This document shows positions 36,215 to 49,421 of a stretch of DNA of 64,000 nt, piece by piece. A program made the position numbers and the translations under genes. This DNA comes from Amaurobius ferox (taxonomy: Eukaryota; Arthropoda; Arachnida; Araneae; Amaurobiidae): the NCBI GenBank assembly GCA_951213105.1, contig OX578137.1, positions 60,586,736 through 60,650,735 of the forward strand, in the 5' to 3' direction. Positions within the stretch are counted from its first letter, which is position 1; every line of letters begins with the position of its first letter. The notes under the pieces are model-generated. The model ran no database searches. It saw nothing but the letters and a program-made list of their open reading frames with translations, and was not told the origin of the DNA.

Positions 36215-37059
36215 TTTGTTTTCAAGCTGCATTAAAAATGTATAAATTCTATACATAATGTAACACAACTGACAGCATTTTCATAATAAACATATATTAA
36301 TTTAACCAATATATTGAATTTCGCAACAAATTGTAATGAGTTTTCGAAAATCTTTCGAAAAGTTTCTGCATGGAAATTTAGTGTAAATTAAAAAATTTAA
36401 TGTAAAAGGAACATATAGTAATTCATAGTATAGATTTAATAAGAACATGATTCACCACTAAAGAGCGTATTGACAACTTCACTGCTGCAATTTTAATCAT
36501 TAGGTCTTTAGCATCAGAATGTTCAGAAAGTAGTGGGTTAATACAATGTAAATTTCAGGTTAATCTGCTTATAATTATATACAATAACCATCTATTATGC
36601 ATAATCAATGTCTTAAAAAATATAAATATGGCTCTAAGATTTTTGCGACGTAAAATAATAATGAAAGTATGGAATGCAAATAACTCAAGTTTATTACAAT
36701 TTATCATATAAACTGTAAAGATATATATTACAGATCATTGCCGGTTCATAAGTGTTTTCATTAATCAAATTATATAATTTTACATAAATACCCATGTTAT
36801 CTAATAGTTTTATTACAGCTGCTATTTTAATAGATATAAGAAATACTATAAAAATATATTTATAACACCACGTCACATAAAATCATGATAAACATTTAAA
36901 AAGCCGACACGTTACTTGTTAAATACAGGAAAATCATTTATCTATTCTGCACATGCGCTAATGATGAATCGGCATGTTTAGATTTCTGAATCAGTTTGGG
37001 GCAAGTAGATGATTCACGCACTCTGATTGGGTGAAATGGGTCACTTGATTTGTAGAATT

Positions 37060-37135
37060 TTCCAGCATCTGAGAATTTTGCATCTTTTCCAGCATTTCTT
37101 TCCAGCATTTGCAGAATTTTGCATCTTTACCAGCA
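37060..37135. repeat. Short tandem repeat of TTTTCCAGCATTTGCAGAATTTTGCATC-like units
   Basis: CCAGCAT(C/T)T recurs at about 37,062, 37,087, 37,102 and CCAGCAACT at 37,130, with GAATTTTGCATCTT between. Confidence 0.6.
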
Positions 37136-37659
37136 ACTCAATTCTCGAATAAGAAATATATATGCTATACTTTGAAATTTTAGATTTTGTGTGAGTGAAA
37201 GGTATTCCAAAGATTCATAACCCGAGGAACTAATATTTACTCTGGACGTGTGTGTGTGGGGGGGGGGGGGGGGAGGACAGTATGTATTTTCTAAGAATCA
37301 AGAGATCATTTATAATAATGTTAAATATTGGACGTTATTCTAACAATAAATTAAAGTATTATAATTAATTGCATTTTTATTACTAAATATTTGATTTAAA
37401 TATGCATAATTAACTAAATTAAATTCATCACTATACAGATTAAATTACAGTATGAAGCGTAAAAAGAAGAACACGCCGTAATAAACAATGACCAACACTT
37501 TCTGGACCACAACAGTAAGTTTTCTAAGGTATCGTCATCTGCTGCAAATTGCAAGTCTGAAAAAAAAAATCTCATTCAGTAAAACCCCTTATAAAAATAA
37601 TGCTAATATGCATATTGAAAAATTTACATATTTAAAATTTATTTTATGTGCTTAGAAAA

Positions 37660-39195
37660 GTTATAGGCGGCCCGATGCTTATTTTCTTTAGTTAAATTAT
37701 TTTTATTACATTTTTGTCTTTTTCATTTGTTGAATACCAGTTTTGTGTTTGCTAGATGATTCAAACATTACTGAACTTAGTATCCCCCTAAAAATATATC
37801 AATATTTTAAAGACAATTTAATTTTCTTGTACAAAATTCCAGGCTAATAATGCATTTAAATATTAAACAGTAAATAAAAAGGGATTTAATTAAAATGCTT
37901 AAAGGGCCTCCCATAGGGAAGGACATCACTCGATTGGGGGGGGGGGGGTTGGTATATAGAAATTTTACAAAGAGAGAAAAATCAAATATGGTGGCATGTG
38001 TGATGTGTGTGTGGGTAGTAGAGTGGGTTTGTAGAGGAACCCGCAATTTTTATGGGCGGCTTTGGTGCTTATATATTTTTTGTTGAATTATTTTTATTCC
38101 ATTTTGAATTTTTCATTTGTTACATACTAGTTGTATGTAGACTTGAGAATTCAAACATCACTGAGCCTAGCACTCCCCTCCCCGCCGTAAAATAGAAACA
38201 TTTTAAAGCCAATATAATTTCTATTGCACAAAATTTCAAGTTTTAAATGCTTTAAAATATTGAACAATAAATAAAAATAGTTTCCATTAAAATGGCTACA
38301 GGGCCGCTTATACCGAAGAACGGACACCACTTGATTGAAGACGGCTCTAGAAAAGATCCGGAACCCCAAATTTTTTTCAGGTTGCAGACGATATGGAAAT
38401 TTTACAAAAACAGGAAAACGATAAAGGTTTGCAGGGGGCCCACAGTTTTAATGGGCGAATTTGATGCTTATGTTTTTGTTAAATTACTTTTATTACATTT
38501 TGTAGTTTTCATTTGTTAAATACCAGTTTTGAGTTGGCTAGATGATTCAAACATCACTGAACCTAGTACTCCCTCCTTTCCTCGAAAAATATCAACATTT
38601 TAAAGTCAATATAATTTCTATTGTACAAGATGCTAAATTTTAAATGCTTTAAAATATTGAGCAGTAAATAAAAAGGGTTTCCATTAAAATGGTTACAGGG
38701 CCGCCCACATGGAGGGACAGACATCATTCGATTGAAGGGGCGGGACTCTATAAATGGCACGGACCCCCAATAGTTTGCATTTTTCATTTGCTAAATATCA
38801 GCTTTGTGTTGGCTAAATGATTCAAACATCACTGAACCCAGAACTCCCCCTCCCATAAAATATATCAATATACCAACATTTTACAGTCAATATAATTTCT
38901 ATTGTATAAAATGTTAAACTTTAAATGTTTTAAAATATTGAGCAGTAAATAAAAATCTTTCAATTAAAAAGTTAACAGGGCCACCTATAGGGAGTGATGG
39001 ACATCAGTGGAGTCAGAGGGCGGAATCTACAAAAAACCGGGACCATTACCATCTATGCCCGGACTTCGATGCTTCAGTGCTTCATTTAGAGAGTAAAAGA
39101 TATGGAAAAGTTTAAAAAATAGGAAAACCATATATGGTGGAGGGCTGTGATAAAGGTTTGTAGGGAGCCACAATTTTTATGGGCGGCCCTAATTA
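37660..39195. repeat. About 395-bp tandem array, nearly four copies
   Basis: Units recognised by AATATAATTTCTATTG...AAAATATTGA.CA.TAAATAAAAA at about 37,815, 38,211, 38,606 and 38,889, each with ACAGGGCCGCC-like sequence about 90 bp later and CTAGATGATTCAAACATCACTGA near its start. The last unit is about 110 bp shorter. A G13 run lies at 37,936-37,948; a G16 run at 37,258-37,273 lies just before the array. Confidence 0.85.
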
Positions 39196-39199
39196 TTTG

Positions 39200-41020
39200 T
39201 TCTGTCACAGGTATTACACTGATTTACAATCAGGAACAAAGCAGGTATCAAAACCAATATATCAAGGAAATATAAGTACTGAGGAAAAAAAAATAATTAA
39301 ATTGAAATAAACACCTGATTAACCTAATGCTATTTGAAAGGAACAAAGTACGAACGAAACACTCAGCATCACTAACAGGGAGCCTTTCTTCCCAAAAATA
39401 ATTCGTCCCTTTTCACCGGAACATCCTATTCTTTTCCCCCTCCTAGCCTTTTGCCTTCTTATTTTACAATAATTTTATATTTAAGACTTAAACTTCTTCT
39501 AAGAGTTCCATGTACTTTATTATACAATACATGCTACTTAAGAAGTCTGCAGAAGTCAAGGCCTCAAGGGATACAAGTCCAGAAAAGCTAATTTCGAGAA
39601 TATATAATGATTTAAGTTGATGCCATGTAAAGATGATTTAAGTTGAGCATCAATAGTAATTGAAATGAAAAAAGAATTGCATTTTTTATTGTTACACATT
39701 TATTCCGATATTCCTTTCTTATCTTCCTGAAAAAAGTCAGTGCTACATCACTTTCGTTTCTAAAACCCGCAGTTAGTGGTCAGTCACTAAATATAGAAAT
39801 AAATTTTTGTATCAATCAGTTTTTCAGAAATTAGAGTATGAAACTTGAAATGTGGTACACGGTTCAAATCGATTTCCTAAAATGAAATGATTGAAATATG
39901 AAATGATAGAAAAACGTACTTCGCCCCGACACTCAGATGTGACTTTTGTAGAACGTTCGATAGTAAGCATGAAAAAAATATTTAATGTTTTTTATGTTAG
40001 GGTTGTTACACACCAATATGTTAGATAGGTTAAGAGATTTACCAAAATATATCAGAATGAAGTGAAAGATAATTTATATCCCTTTATCACAAAATAGATC
40101 ACATTTTTAATGATTCCCCCTTATTTTGTTTTTAAATCTTACTTTGCTTTTAAATGGCTTTTGGGATGCTGAAAAAATAAAAGAACATAATTTTTGTTCC
40201 TTTTTTAGTCTTCTTGCGAGTTAAGATTCAAAATTATCTTACTGTCCTACTATTTTGAAATATGAATATATTTCTAAGTAATTGGTTTTGGTGTCATAAT
40301 ATAACTAGAAAGTGGTCTTTGTTTTACTAAAGGGATGTTTTTTATATTGCATTTACAGTGCATTTACACAAATTATGAAAATGTAAATGGCATACCAAAT
40401 AAATTAATATCATATCTTGTATTTTTGACAAACCCCCTTAAAACAAATATTCTCTTATTTAAGAGATTCTTCTTTATTCTTATTCTCTTATTCATTCTTA
40501 AATAACTGCAATTTCATTTGTGTGTGCAGCTTCAAGAAAACCTTAAATATATTTTTGGAACTTTGATGCGAAACAACTCGTTATTTTGCCATCGTTCATC
40601 GTAAAGCAAATTAAAAGACATCATTCGATAAGGAATAACATGTTCTATAAATTCATATGTAAAATATTTGCATTAGAGACTGTCTTCATACCAAATTGCC
40701 CACGTATTTGAAATTTTCTATTGGCAACACTCAGTCTTAATGTCATAAACAAATTCTACATCCCTAAATTAGTCCATACATATGAATATTTGCAGCGTTC
40801 TGGTCGTTATATCCGGAGATATTGTGGTTTTAAATAGAGATGATTCGGGGATCATCTTTATATTTGAAAGAGTAACTTGAAGAACGAGATCATTTCCTGA
40901 TCACAACTGTATTAGTAAAGTGGATCCACACAACTTTATTTCTCCTCATTGAAGCCAAGTATAAAGTGTTTCGATACAGTCGGTTATATATTATGAGTAT
41001 ATGAGATTCCAAAATACTCC
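39200..41020. other. AT-rich non-coding stretch
   Basis: No gene or repeat boundary recognised. Confidence 0.5.
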
Positions 41021-41023
41021 AAA

Positions 41024-41045
41024 TCTATATATATAAAAATGAAAA

Positions 41046-41095
<50 letters not shown>

Positions 41096-42490
41096 ACACC
41101 ATCACGGGAGAACGGCTGAACCGAATTTGATGAAATTTTGTGGGTAGCCCAGAAATAGCCCCACTTAAAATTATATCCGTGTTTTGAGTTTCTACGGCCA
41201 GTGGTTCTCGAGATATTAGTAAAAAACGAAATATTCGTTTGTCTCATCATCACGGAAAAACGGCTGAACCGAATTTAATGAAATTTGGTGAATAGCCTAG
41301 AAATATCACCCCATAAATTTTGTCCAAGTTTCGAGTTTCTAAGACCTGGGGTTGTCGAGATATTAATGAAAAACGGAACTTTTTCCTAGGAGTTCTACTC
41401 CCTAACTCCGTGGTTTATCCAAACGAAAAGCTTGAAAATCGTTTGAAAGTGAATTAAAATTTAATCTCTGAGTTTGATGGGAGATTTTTTGCGTTAATTA
41501 GTCACTTTCTGAAAAAATGAATTGTTTGAAACATGATTTAAAGGGGAAATCTATCTCCATGGTTCATGGTTTATTTAAAACAAGCTTTTACGGAACAATG
41601 AGAAGTATAGAGAAATCAAAATCGTTATTTAATTTCGCAGTTTATGTTATAAGACATGACATATTTAACATGTTATAAGATTCTATCTTATATCATGTTA
41701 CTCAGAAACGCAATTAAATTAAATATGTCTGTTAATTTTAATAATTATTTTTTCGATTTGAATAATAAATAAATGGATATAAAAATATATTTTAGAAAAG
41801 AACGATTTGATTTTTCTTATAGCATTTTTGACTGGATAATATCAATTACGGTCTTCAGGTTTAAAAATTATTATTATGTATATTTTCGGGGATTATTGAT
41901 TCAAGGATTATTGATATTTTCAAGTTATGCAATTATTTTATTATGACAAAAATTGTTTAAACTCATATATTGTATGTTGTACGAATCTTCTACAAATACA
42001 CGTGTATATCTTTTAATCTACGAGAATATAAGTAGTACAGGTATATTGACATATGTTTTGATATATATTGGCATATATTGGAATCAATTACGACCTTCTG
42101 GTATAAAGAGTACGGATATTATTGATGTTTTCAATTTATTACGTCATCTCTTTTATTTTGGCAAATATTTTTGAGACGCATATTGTAATACGGGTAATCT
42201 TCTACTAACACATTGGCATATTTTCTGATCTGCGACAATATAATTAGTACGGAGTTGCATATATTCATTCAATTCCTATTTTTTCTTCTGTAAATTTGCT
42301 TACAAAAGGGGCCAGGATGTTTTATTCTTCAGATCTGATCGTGAAGATAATTTTGCATAGTAAGAACATATATTCTTAAACTTCTCTTTAGGAGCAATAA
42401 ATTTAATATTTTAACAGAATTTGCACATGATTGCGAACTTTAAGTTTCTTTAAATTATACACTCCGTACGAATAACGGGTGTGCTGTTAG
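41024..42490 (+). mobile_element. Helitron, family C copy 1, non-autonomous
   Basis: Starts TCTATATATATAAAAATG after an A, runs through a (TCTG)n microsatellite (41,046-41,092) and a block ending AACGGCTGAACCGAATTTGATG. The 3' end has a short stem CCGTACGAATAACGGG and ends TTAG followed by T; copies 2 and 3 end in the canonical CTAG. These are Helitron terminal features (5' TC, 3' stem plus CTRR, A/T target). No Rep/helicase is encoded. Confidence 0.8.
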
Positions 42491-44424
42491 TGGTTAATAA
42501 ATTTTAACATTTTAGGAGGATATATCATGTTGCTCGGCATCGCAATTAAATTAAATGTGTTTGCTAATGTTTTTATTATTTTTTTTCGATTTAAATAATA
42601 AATAAATGGATAAATGGATATAAAAGTATATCTTATGAATGGACGGTTTGATTTTTCTTTTAATTATATTAATTGCTGACTGCGATCAATTTCATTTATT
42701 TTGGCAAAGAGTTTTCAAGCTTATATCGTATTTAGCTACTAAACTCATATATTGTGTTAAGCCAATAAATTCATATAGCCGATTGTTGAAACAGAAAAAG
42801 AGTAGAGCGGGTATATCTTCTAATACAATTGTAGTGTTTTCATTTAGTATATTGAAACGGGATAAGAATGTTTCATTCAGATCTGCAAATTCTAAGCTAC
42901 GAATTTGGAGGGATATCGCTAATTTGACAACTTTTCTTAAACTTTGACAAATTGGCGGAAATGTCGCCAAATTGATATAAACGACACACAAACAGCTGCC
43001 GTAAACCTTCGGGTTGGTCGTGTGGCTTGGGTCTTCTACATATCAATGAAATTTTTTTTTGTTTTGTTAGAAGAGAGTACTGAAATGATGTTTGGTATCC
43101 GTCAGACCAACCATCCTACTTAGTAATACATTTAGCGAATATTTAAAATGTCACCAAATTGATAAAAATGTTTTCAAATCTATAAAAATATCTTGAAATT
43201 GATAAAATTGCGCTACATAAATGATATTAATTGTTTTTTGTTAGGGGATAGTATTGTGATGATATTTCGTCAATTTGTCGCAAAGTGGAACTGTCAGTTC
43301 TACAGTCCCACTTGGCGATACATTTGGCGATTTTTTAAAATGTCGCTAATTTGATGAAACTGTCGCCAAATGTTCCATAGAAATATAACTATTTAGACGA
43401 TATTTTTTCTACCAATTTATTTGAAGCAAATGATATCATGTCGCTTAGCAACGGATTTAAATCCAATGTGTTTATGCGGCAGACGATTTTTATTAAATCC
43501 TTTCCGATTTGAATAATGAAGATATGTATATAAAATAAATTTCATTGCCATTTCATTTTGGACTGGATAATATCAATTACACTCTTCAGGTTTAAACATT
43601 ATTATTATTGATATTTTCCGGAATTATTGATTCAGGGATTATTGATATTTTTAAGTTATTACGCCATTGTTTTATTGCGGCAAAAATGCTGACACACGCA
43701 TTACGAGTAATCTTCTAGGAATGCACGGGTATATCTTCTAACCTACGAGAATATAAGTAGTACAGGTATATTGGCATATATTTTGACATATATTGGTATA
43801 TATATTGGAATCAAGTACAGTCTTCTGGTATGAAGATTAAGGGGATTAATTATATATTCAATTTAATACGTCGTCTGTTGTATTTTACCAAAAAACATTT
43901 GAGACTCATATTGCAAAACGGGTAATCTTCTACTAATAATCGGACATTATAAGTAGTACGTGTATATCTTCCCATATAATTTTAGCACTTTAATTTTGAC
44001 ATATATTGGAATAAATGACTGTCTTCAGATTTAAAGATTACGGGTTTATTGGTATTTTCAATTTATACATGTAATCTACTAATACAGGTTATATTTTCTA
44101 ATATTCGCGTATATAATTAGTACGGGTCCCATACAATTTTAACGCTTTTATTTTGCATATATTGATTCAATTCCATATTTTTTTTTATATTTGCTTACAT
44201 AAGGGGTCCAAGATGTTTTATTCTTCAGATATGTCCATGAAGATAATTTTATATAGCGAGAACAGAGATTCTTAAACTTCTTTTTAGGAGCATTATATTA
44301 AATATTATAACAGAATATTTTGATTAAACATGTCATTTAGTATACTATAAGAATTTGGGCATGATTATGAATTTCAAGTTTCTTTATATTATATACTCCG
44401 TACGAAGAACGGGTATGCTGCTAG
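42491..44424 (+). mobile_element. Helitron, family C copy 2, 5' rearranged
   Basis: Begins inside the family (TCATGTTGCTCGGCATCGCAATT, matching 41,693 on) and ends with CCGTACGAAGAACGGG...CTAG at 44,424. About 500 bp near 42,945-43,445 is foreign and rich in GTCGCCAAATT, as in repeat family B. Internal parts such as GTAGTACAGGTATATTGGC occur more than once. Confidence 0.72.
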
Positions 44425-45834
44425 TCTATATAAATAAAATTGAAAATCTGCCTGTCTGTCTGTCTGTTTGTCCCGTCATCATGAGAGAACGGCTAAACCG
44501 AATTTGATGAAATGTTGTGGGTAGCATAGAAATAGTCCCACTTAAACTTTAGTCTATGTTTGGGGTTTCTACGATCAGTGGTTCTTGAGATATTAGTAAA
44601 AAACAAAATTTTCGTTTGTCTCATCATTACGGGAGAACGGCTGAACCGAATTTGATGAAATTTTGTGGATAGTCTTAAAATAGCTCCCTATAAATTTAAT
44701 CCAAGTTTCAAGTATCTATGACCAGGGGTTGTCAAGATATTAATGAAAAACGAAACTTTTTCCTAGGAGTTCTACTCTCTATCTCAGTGGTTTATCCAAA
44801 CGAAAAGCTTGAAAATCGTTTGAAAGTGAATTAAAACGTTATCTCTGAGTTTGATGGGAGATTTTTTGCGCTAATTAGTCACTTTCTGAAAACATGAATT
44901 GTTTGAAACATGATTTAAATGGGAAATCTATCTCTATGGTTTATTTTTTACAAACTTTTACTGAACAATGGAAAGTATAAAGAAATCAAAATAGTTATTT
45001 AATTTCGCAGTTTATGAAGATTCTATCTTGTATCATGTTGCTCAGAAACGCAATTAAATTAAATTTGTCTGTTAATTTTAATTGTTATTTTTTCGATTTG
45101 AATAATAAATAAATGGATATAAAAATATATTTTAGAAAAGAACGATTTGATTTTTCTTATAGCATTTTTGTCTGGATAATATCAATTACGGTCTTCAGGT
45201 TTAAACGTTATTATTATTGATATTTTCGGGGATTATTGATTCAAGGATTATTGATATTTTCAAGTTATTATGCAATTGTTTTATTATGACAAACAAAAAT
45301 TTAAACTCATATATTGTACGTTGTACGAGTAATCTTCTACAAATACACGGGTATATCTTCTAATCTACGAGAATATAAGTAGTACAGGTATATTAGCATA
45401 TGTTTTGATTTATATTGGCATATATTGGAATCAATTACGACCTTCTGGTATAAAGAGTACGGGGATTATTAATATTTTCAATTTATTAAGTCATCTCTTT
45501 TATTTTGGCAAAGATTTTTGAGACTCATATTGGAATACGGGTAATCTTCTACTAACACACTGGCATATTTTCTAATCTGCGACAATATAAGTAGTACGGG
45601 GTTGCATATATTGATTCAATTCCTTTTTTTTTTGTAAATTTGCTTACAAAAGAGGCCAGGATATTTTATTCTTCAGATCTGCCCGTGAAGATAATTTTGC
45701 ATAGTGAGAACAGATATTCTTAAACTTCTCTTTAGGAGCAATAAATTTAATATTTTAACAGAATTTGCACATTATTGTAAATTATAAGTTTCTTTATATT
45801 ATATACTCCGTACAAAGAACGGGTATGCTGCTAG
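44425..45834 (+). mobile_element. Helitron, family C copy 3, complete
   Basis: Starts TCTATATAAATAAAATTG at 44,425, the base directly after the CTAG of copy 2, and ends CCGTACAAAGAACGGG...CTAG at 45,834, followed by T. Very similar to copy 1 throughout but with a shorter TCTG tract. Confidence 0.85.
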
Positions 45835-45835
45835 T

Positions 45836-47040
45836 GTTAAATAAGTTTTCCAGACTTATCTTCATATAATTCAAAATAGTTCTTTCACCTTGCTGATTTC
45901 TTTTGAATGCGTTAGCATTAACCGACTAACGAAATATATCAACGCATTTTTTCATTATCAGTATCCATTTTCGTATGTAATATAAATTATGAAATTTGTA
46001 TTAAAAATATGAATAGGAACTTTTATATATTTTGATGCAAGTAGTTTGAGAAAGATTTTATACATGACTATGTAAAATTTCAATTTTTTATTCTGTGTAT
46101 TTTCTTCGATCTAATAGAATATTTTTAAAAGTCGCAAAATTATATTGTATTTGGATCGATCCTGTACTACAGATTTTATGCAAATTTTCATAATAATTGA
46201 GTAAAAATCAATGTCCGTTGTACTAAAATAAAGGGTAAGTTTCATCAAAAATTTCCTTTAAATTGTAATTTTTCAGATAAGTCATATCATTTTACAACTA
46301 ATTGAACCCAGGCTAAAATAATCGTAATGATGTGAATTAAACATACCTAAATACTGAAGGTAGGTAAGAGTTGAAAATCTGCATAGTCATATAAAATGTC
46401 CATCTGAATAGATACCTATAGAACTATAATGGTTTCTAGTCATATTTTTTCGAATATTAATTTCATAATTCATATTGCCTTCAAAACATTATTTCAAAAG
46501 AATCGGTGCTGGCTCCAGTCCGATGGAGTCGAAATGGTTTTGCGTGAACAACAATTTGTAAATTGAAACTCCAGTAAAGTTCGATAGTTTTATTCGATTT
46601 TTTCAGATCCATTTTGTTTCATTTTCAGGCTTTCAAAGCACAATATGTTACACGCTACCTGTTTACAGGTAGCAAGCACTTTTAGTTTACGCTCAGATTT
46701 CATCTGGATACTACAACAGACTTCACGTTAATATATCAAATTATTTTACTAACTTCTTTGGCAATAAATAAATTAAACTTATACAATATATCTGACGAGA
46801 TTTTAGATTCAAGTTAATCCATAAACATTCCTGACGGAATTTAAAGACGTACATGAATGCGTATATTTCCCATCCATTCTGTTCAAACATCATCAATCAC
46901 TAAACATCTTTAGAAATCTTAAGTTCATTTAATCTCCTAATTTTTTTTAATAAAATAAAATATCTCATGCTATGCACCAATATTTTACCAAGGAGTAAGT
47001 AAATAGATTGAGCTGCAACAATCGTGACATTTTAAACTCT
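45836..47040. other. Non-coding stretch
   Basis: No gene. A perfect 9-bp hairpin GCTACCTGT/ACAGGTAGC lies at 46,654-46,673. The block at 46,500-46,560 (CCAGTCCGATGGAGTCGAAATGG) recurs, diverged, at 59,165-59,210. Confidence 0.5.
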
Positions 47041-47051
47041 ACTAAATTACT

Positions 47052-47160
47052 TAACATTTAAAACTTAACATTTTAAATATTTTACTTAACATTTAAATCC
47101 TTACTTAACATTTTAAACATTTTACTTAACATTTAAATCCTTACTTAACATTTTAAATCT
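47052..47160. repeat. 40-bp tandem repeat, about 2.5 copies
   Basis: Alternating ACTTAACATTTAAATCC and TTACTTAACATTTTAAACATTTT blocks. Confidence 0.8.
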
Positions 47161-47754
47161 TACTAAATTTACCAATATACCTAAGCTTCTCCATTTTGTT
47201 CTTTTCAATAATTATATTTTTCAAGGTAATAAATTATACTTACAAGTCTCAGGGGTACCACAAAGTGGCTGTAGTAGCAATATGTTAGCTAATTTATACC
47301 TATATCAATATGAAAAATTCTTTACTTCAACAGATTATAAAATTTACAGATATGTAGATGATCTGATTTGTCTTATATTTACTGATAAATATGTCATAGA
47401 TATAGATTTCTATCCGGATAATTTGGAATTAATACCTAATGAAACTACTATTAGTAAAAATATTAATTATTTGGATTTAAATCTAATTATAGAACCTACT
47501 AATGGGATAGTTACTAATTTATATGATAAAAAAGATTTTTTTTAATTTAATATTAATAAATTATTACCATTTAATTCCTGCAACTCGATTCAATTGTTTA
47601 GAAATATTATACTTAATCAACTTTTTAGAATTTATAGATTATCAGATAAAAAATTTCATGCTTTGCACATTAATAACCTCAAAATTACCAGTAAATTTTA
47701 TGAATATCCAGCATATTTAGTAAATGGTATAGTTAATAAGTTTCGATTAGCCTA
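47150..47754 (+). pseudogene. Reverse transcriptase fragment with one nonsense codon (family R, copy 3)
   Basis: One frame is open from about 47,150 to 47,754 except for a TAA at 47,543-47,545. It encodes the RT palm: LQVSGVPQSGCSSNMLANLY (47,240-47,299), the catalytic YRYVDDL (near 47,348-47,368), YPDNLELIPNETTISKNINY, LDLNLII, NLYDKKDFF, the stop, then FNINKLL, LFRNIILNQLFRIYRL and a C-terminal tail ending NKFRLA. The order and the YDK/FRN blocks match copies at 16.7-17.5 and 17.7-18.4 kb. The class is uncertain: it has the YxDD of all RTs, but no endonuclease or RNase H is visible nearby. A frame so little damaged implies a younger copy. Confidence 0.7.
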
Positions 47755-48398
47755 AAATTCTCATAATCTCTCGTTAGTATCTTATTTTAACCATACTTCT
47801 ACATTCACTTGAATTTACATTATAATATATTTTCATCTTTTTATTTTGCAGCTTTAACTGTAGAATATCTCACTTTATTGCCTTTACGCAGTACTGTTTT
47901 TATTACTCTTTTTGGCAACCGCAGATCACTTCTTTTCATTTCTACGTATGGCAACATTGGTTTAGTCATATATTGCTCGTCATGGTTGTACTTTTTAGGA
48001 GTATTTTAAGGTATTTATATTTACTTTATTTTTTTCCAATCTTTATGCTTGTCGTCCATATAACACAAGTTTATAGATAAAATCTATCTTGTGTTCCAGA
48101 AACAAGCATTATTGTGTTCATTTCAAAGGGATATATGGACTTAAAAAATAATTTTTTCGAAATGAACTATTCTTGAGCCTAGAGCTCTTCCTAAGCTTTT
48201 ATGCTTCTAGGCTTTTATGCTTGATTTTTTTGTTTTCCTATTTTCATTCCTCACCTTTGAAATTTGTTGATTGTCTGTCTTTTTGACCTGCATTACGTTT
48301 TATAATTTCCTCTTTTTGGTTGATTTTCCTTTATTTCATTGTATTTTGTAGGCAAATTTTAAGACATTATATATATAATTTTAAGACATTGGATTTAC

Positions 48399-48440
<42 letters not shown>
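47755..48440. other. Non-coding stretch with AT microsatellite
   Basis: May contain the 3' untranslated part of the reverse-transcriptase element (a TGGCAACATTGGTTTAG motif at 47,949 resembles TGGCAACATTGCTTTGAG at 18,432). An (AT)n tract spans 48,403-48,439. Confidence 0.4.
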
Positions 48441-48442
<2 letters not shown>

Positions 48443-48443
<1 letters not shown>

Positions 48444-48752
48444 GTAGGATCAAAAAGTTCGGAGACTGTGTTGATATTTCCAACCCTGATTGAAGGAGAG
48501 GGGAAATATTTTACTGTGGCGTAGAGGCACATGTGACGCGAGATGTGAAAAGGAAGAAGCAGGTCTGCAGTGCAGGGTTTTTCCAGACAATGCGTGTCAG
48601 TGAACTGTAGTCGTCCGCGTTTGTCGAAAACGGAAATGGCGTTTGAAGAACAACTTTCGAATATCAAATTCTGCCAGCGTTTGAGGAAATCGCCGACAGA
48701 AGCATTGCACCTACTGCAGCAGGCATATGGATCCTTGAAATGTTCAAAGATG
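48443..48752 (+). pseudogene. Mariner-type transposon 5' end with helix-turn-helix remnant
   Basis: A terminal-repeat-like block GGATCAAAAAGTTCGGAGAC (48,447-48,466) is followed, 170 bp on, by an ATG at 48,636 and MAFEEQLSNIKFCQRLRKSP, then TEALHLLQQAYG, the start of the HTH (Mos1-type) domain of mariner-like transposases. The frame is lost after about 40 codons, where sequence of the opposite strand begins. DDE domain absent. Confidence 0.72.
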
Positions 48753-48754
48753 TC

Positions 48755-49045
48755 TCAATTTCATCTGATATGACATGACGATCTAAAGTGAACATTTGTT
48801 GCACAGCTTCAATGTTTTCTGGCATCATAGCAGTTATTTATCGACTTTCACAAAATTCATCACTGAGACTCGTCCAAGGTGGAATTCTTTAATTCATCTG
48901 TAAATTGGTGCTTCATCACCAAAAGTCGAAATCCTTCGATCAACGCGCTGTTGCACTGTTAACCTTTGTCGAAAGTCATATTAAATCATAGCTCGAAAAT
49001 ACCTTCGACTTAAATTCATATTTTGTCACTACTTTATTAGCTTGA
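48755..49045 (-). pseudogene. Mariner-type transposase N-terminal fragment
   Basis: Read leftwards: RRYFRAMI, a stop, YDFRQRLTVQQRVDRRISTFGDEAP, a TGA where tryptophan is usual, IKEFHLGRVS, a frame change, then MMPENIEAVQQMFTLDRHVISDEIETSLN. This is the N-terminal DNA-binding half of the mariner-like transposases that carry AMIYYDF and DRHVT.EIE blocks. It stops near the catalytic domain. The + strand fragment ends where this one begins. Confidence 0.72.
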
Positions 49046-49421
49046 AAACGGGGCCGTAAAATAATTTTCTAGCATTTCTTGTTCTTTAACAGCCAATGTT
49101 CATGTGAAAGTTCAAATTTAAAAAAATTGTCTACATTGAAAGCTGTTATTTTTGGCATTGCCACATTCTAAAAACTGAAGTACTGGCCCTCGTATTTGAT
49201 GATGATTCTTATCATTTCTGCATCGTTTAAAGTACATATTTCATATATTATCCTTTCTGAGAGGGGATACTTCGTCAGGCTCCTTCAAGTATTCTTCAAC
49301 ATAGTTTCAGCGAACAGGCGTTTTCTTTCTGGATCGGAAGAATAAAATTTTCTCAAAATTTATTTACACTTTTTCTTTTCATACACATTGGCTTTTCAGA
49401 CATTGGCGTCCATGGACGCCA
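49046..49421. other. Non-coding stretch
   Basis: Between the transposase fragment and the exon cluster; nothing recognised apart from the palindrome GGCGTCCATGGACGCC at 49,404-49,419. Confidence 0.4.

Noticed and set aside
37420..37562. Minus-strand open frame after a T10CAG acceptor (reads FAADDDTLENLLLWSRK)
   Set aside because: Looks exon-like and lies upstream of KRTCAP2, but it does not match the expected N terminus and no donor or partner exon was found. The + strand offers a competing GTAAGT donor at the same place.
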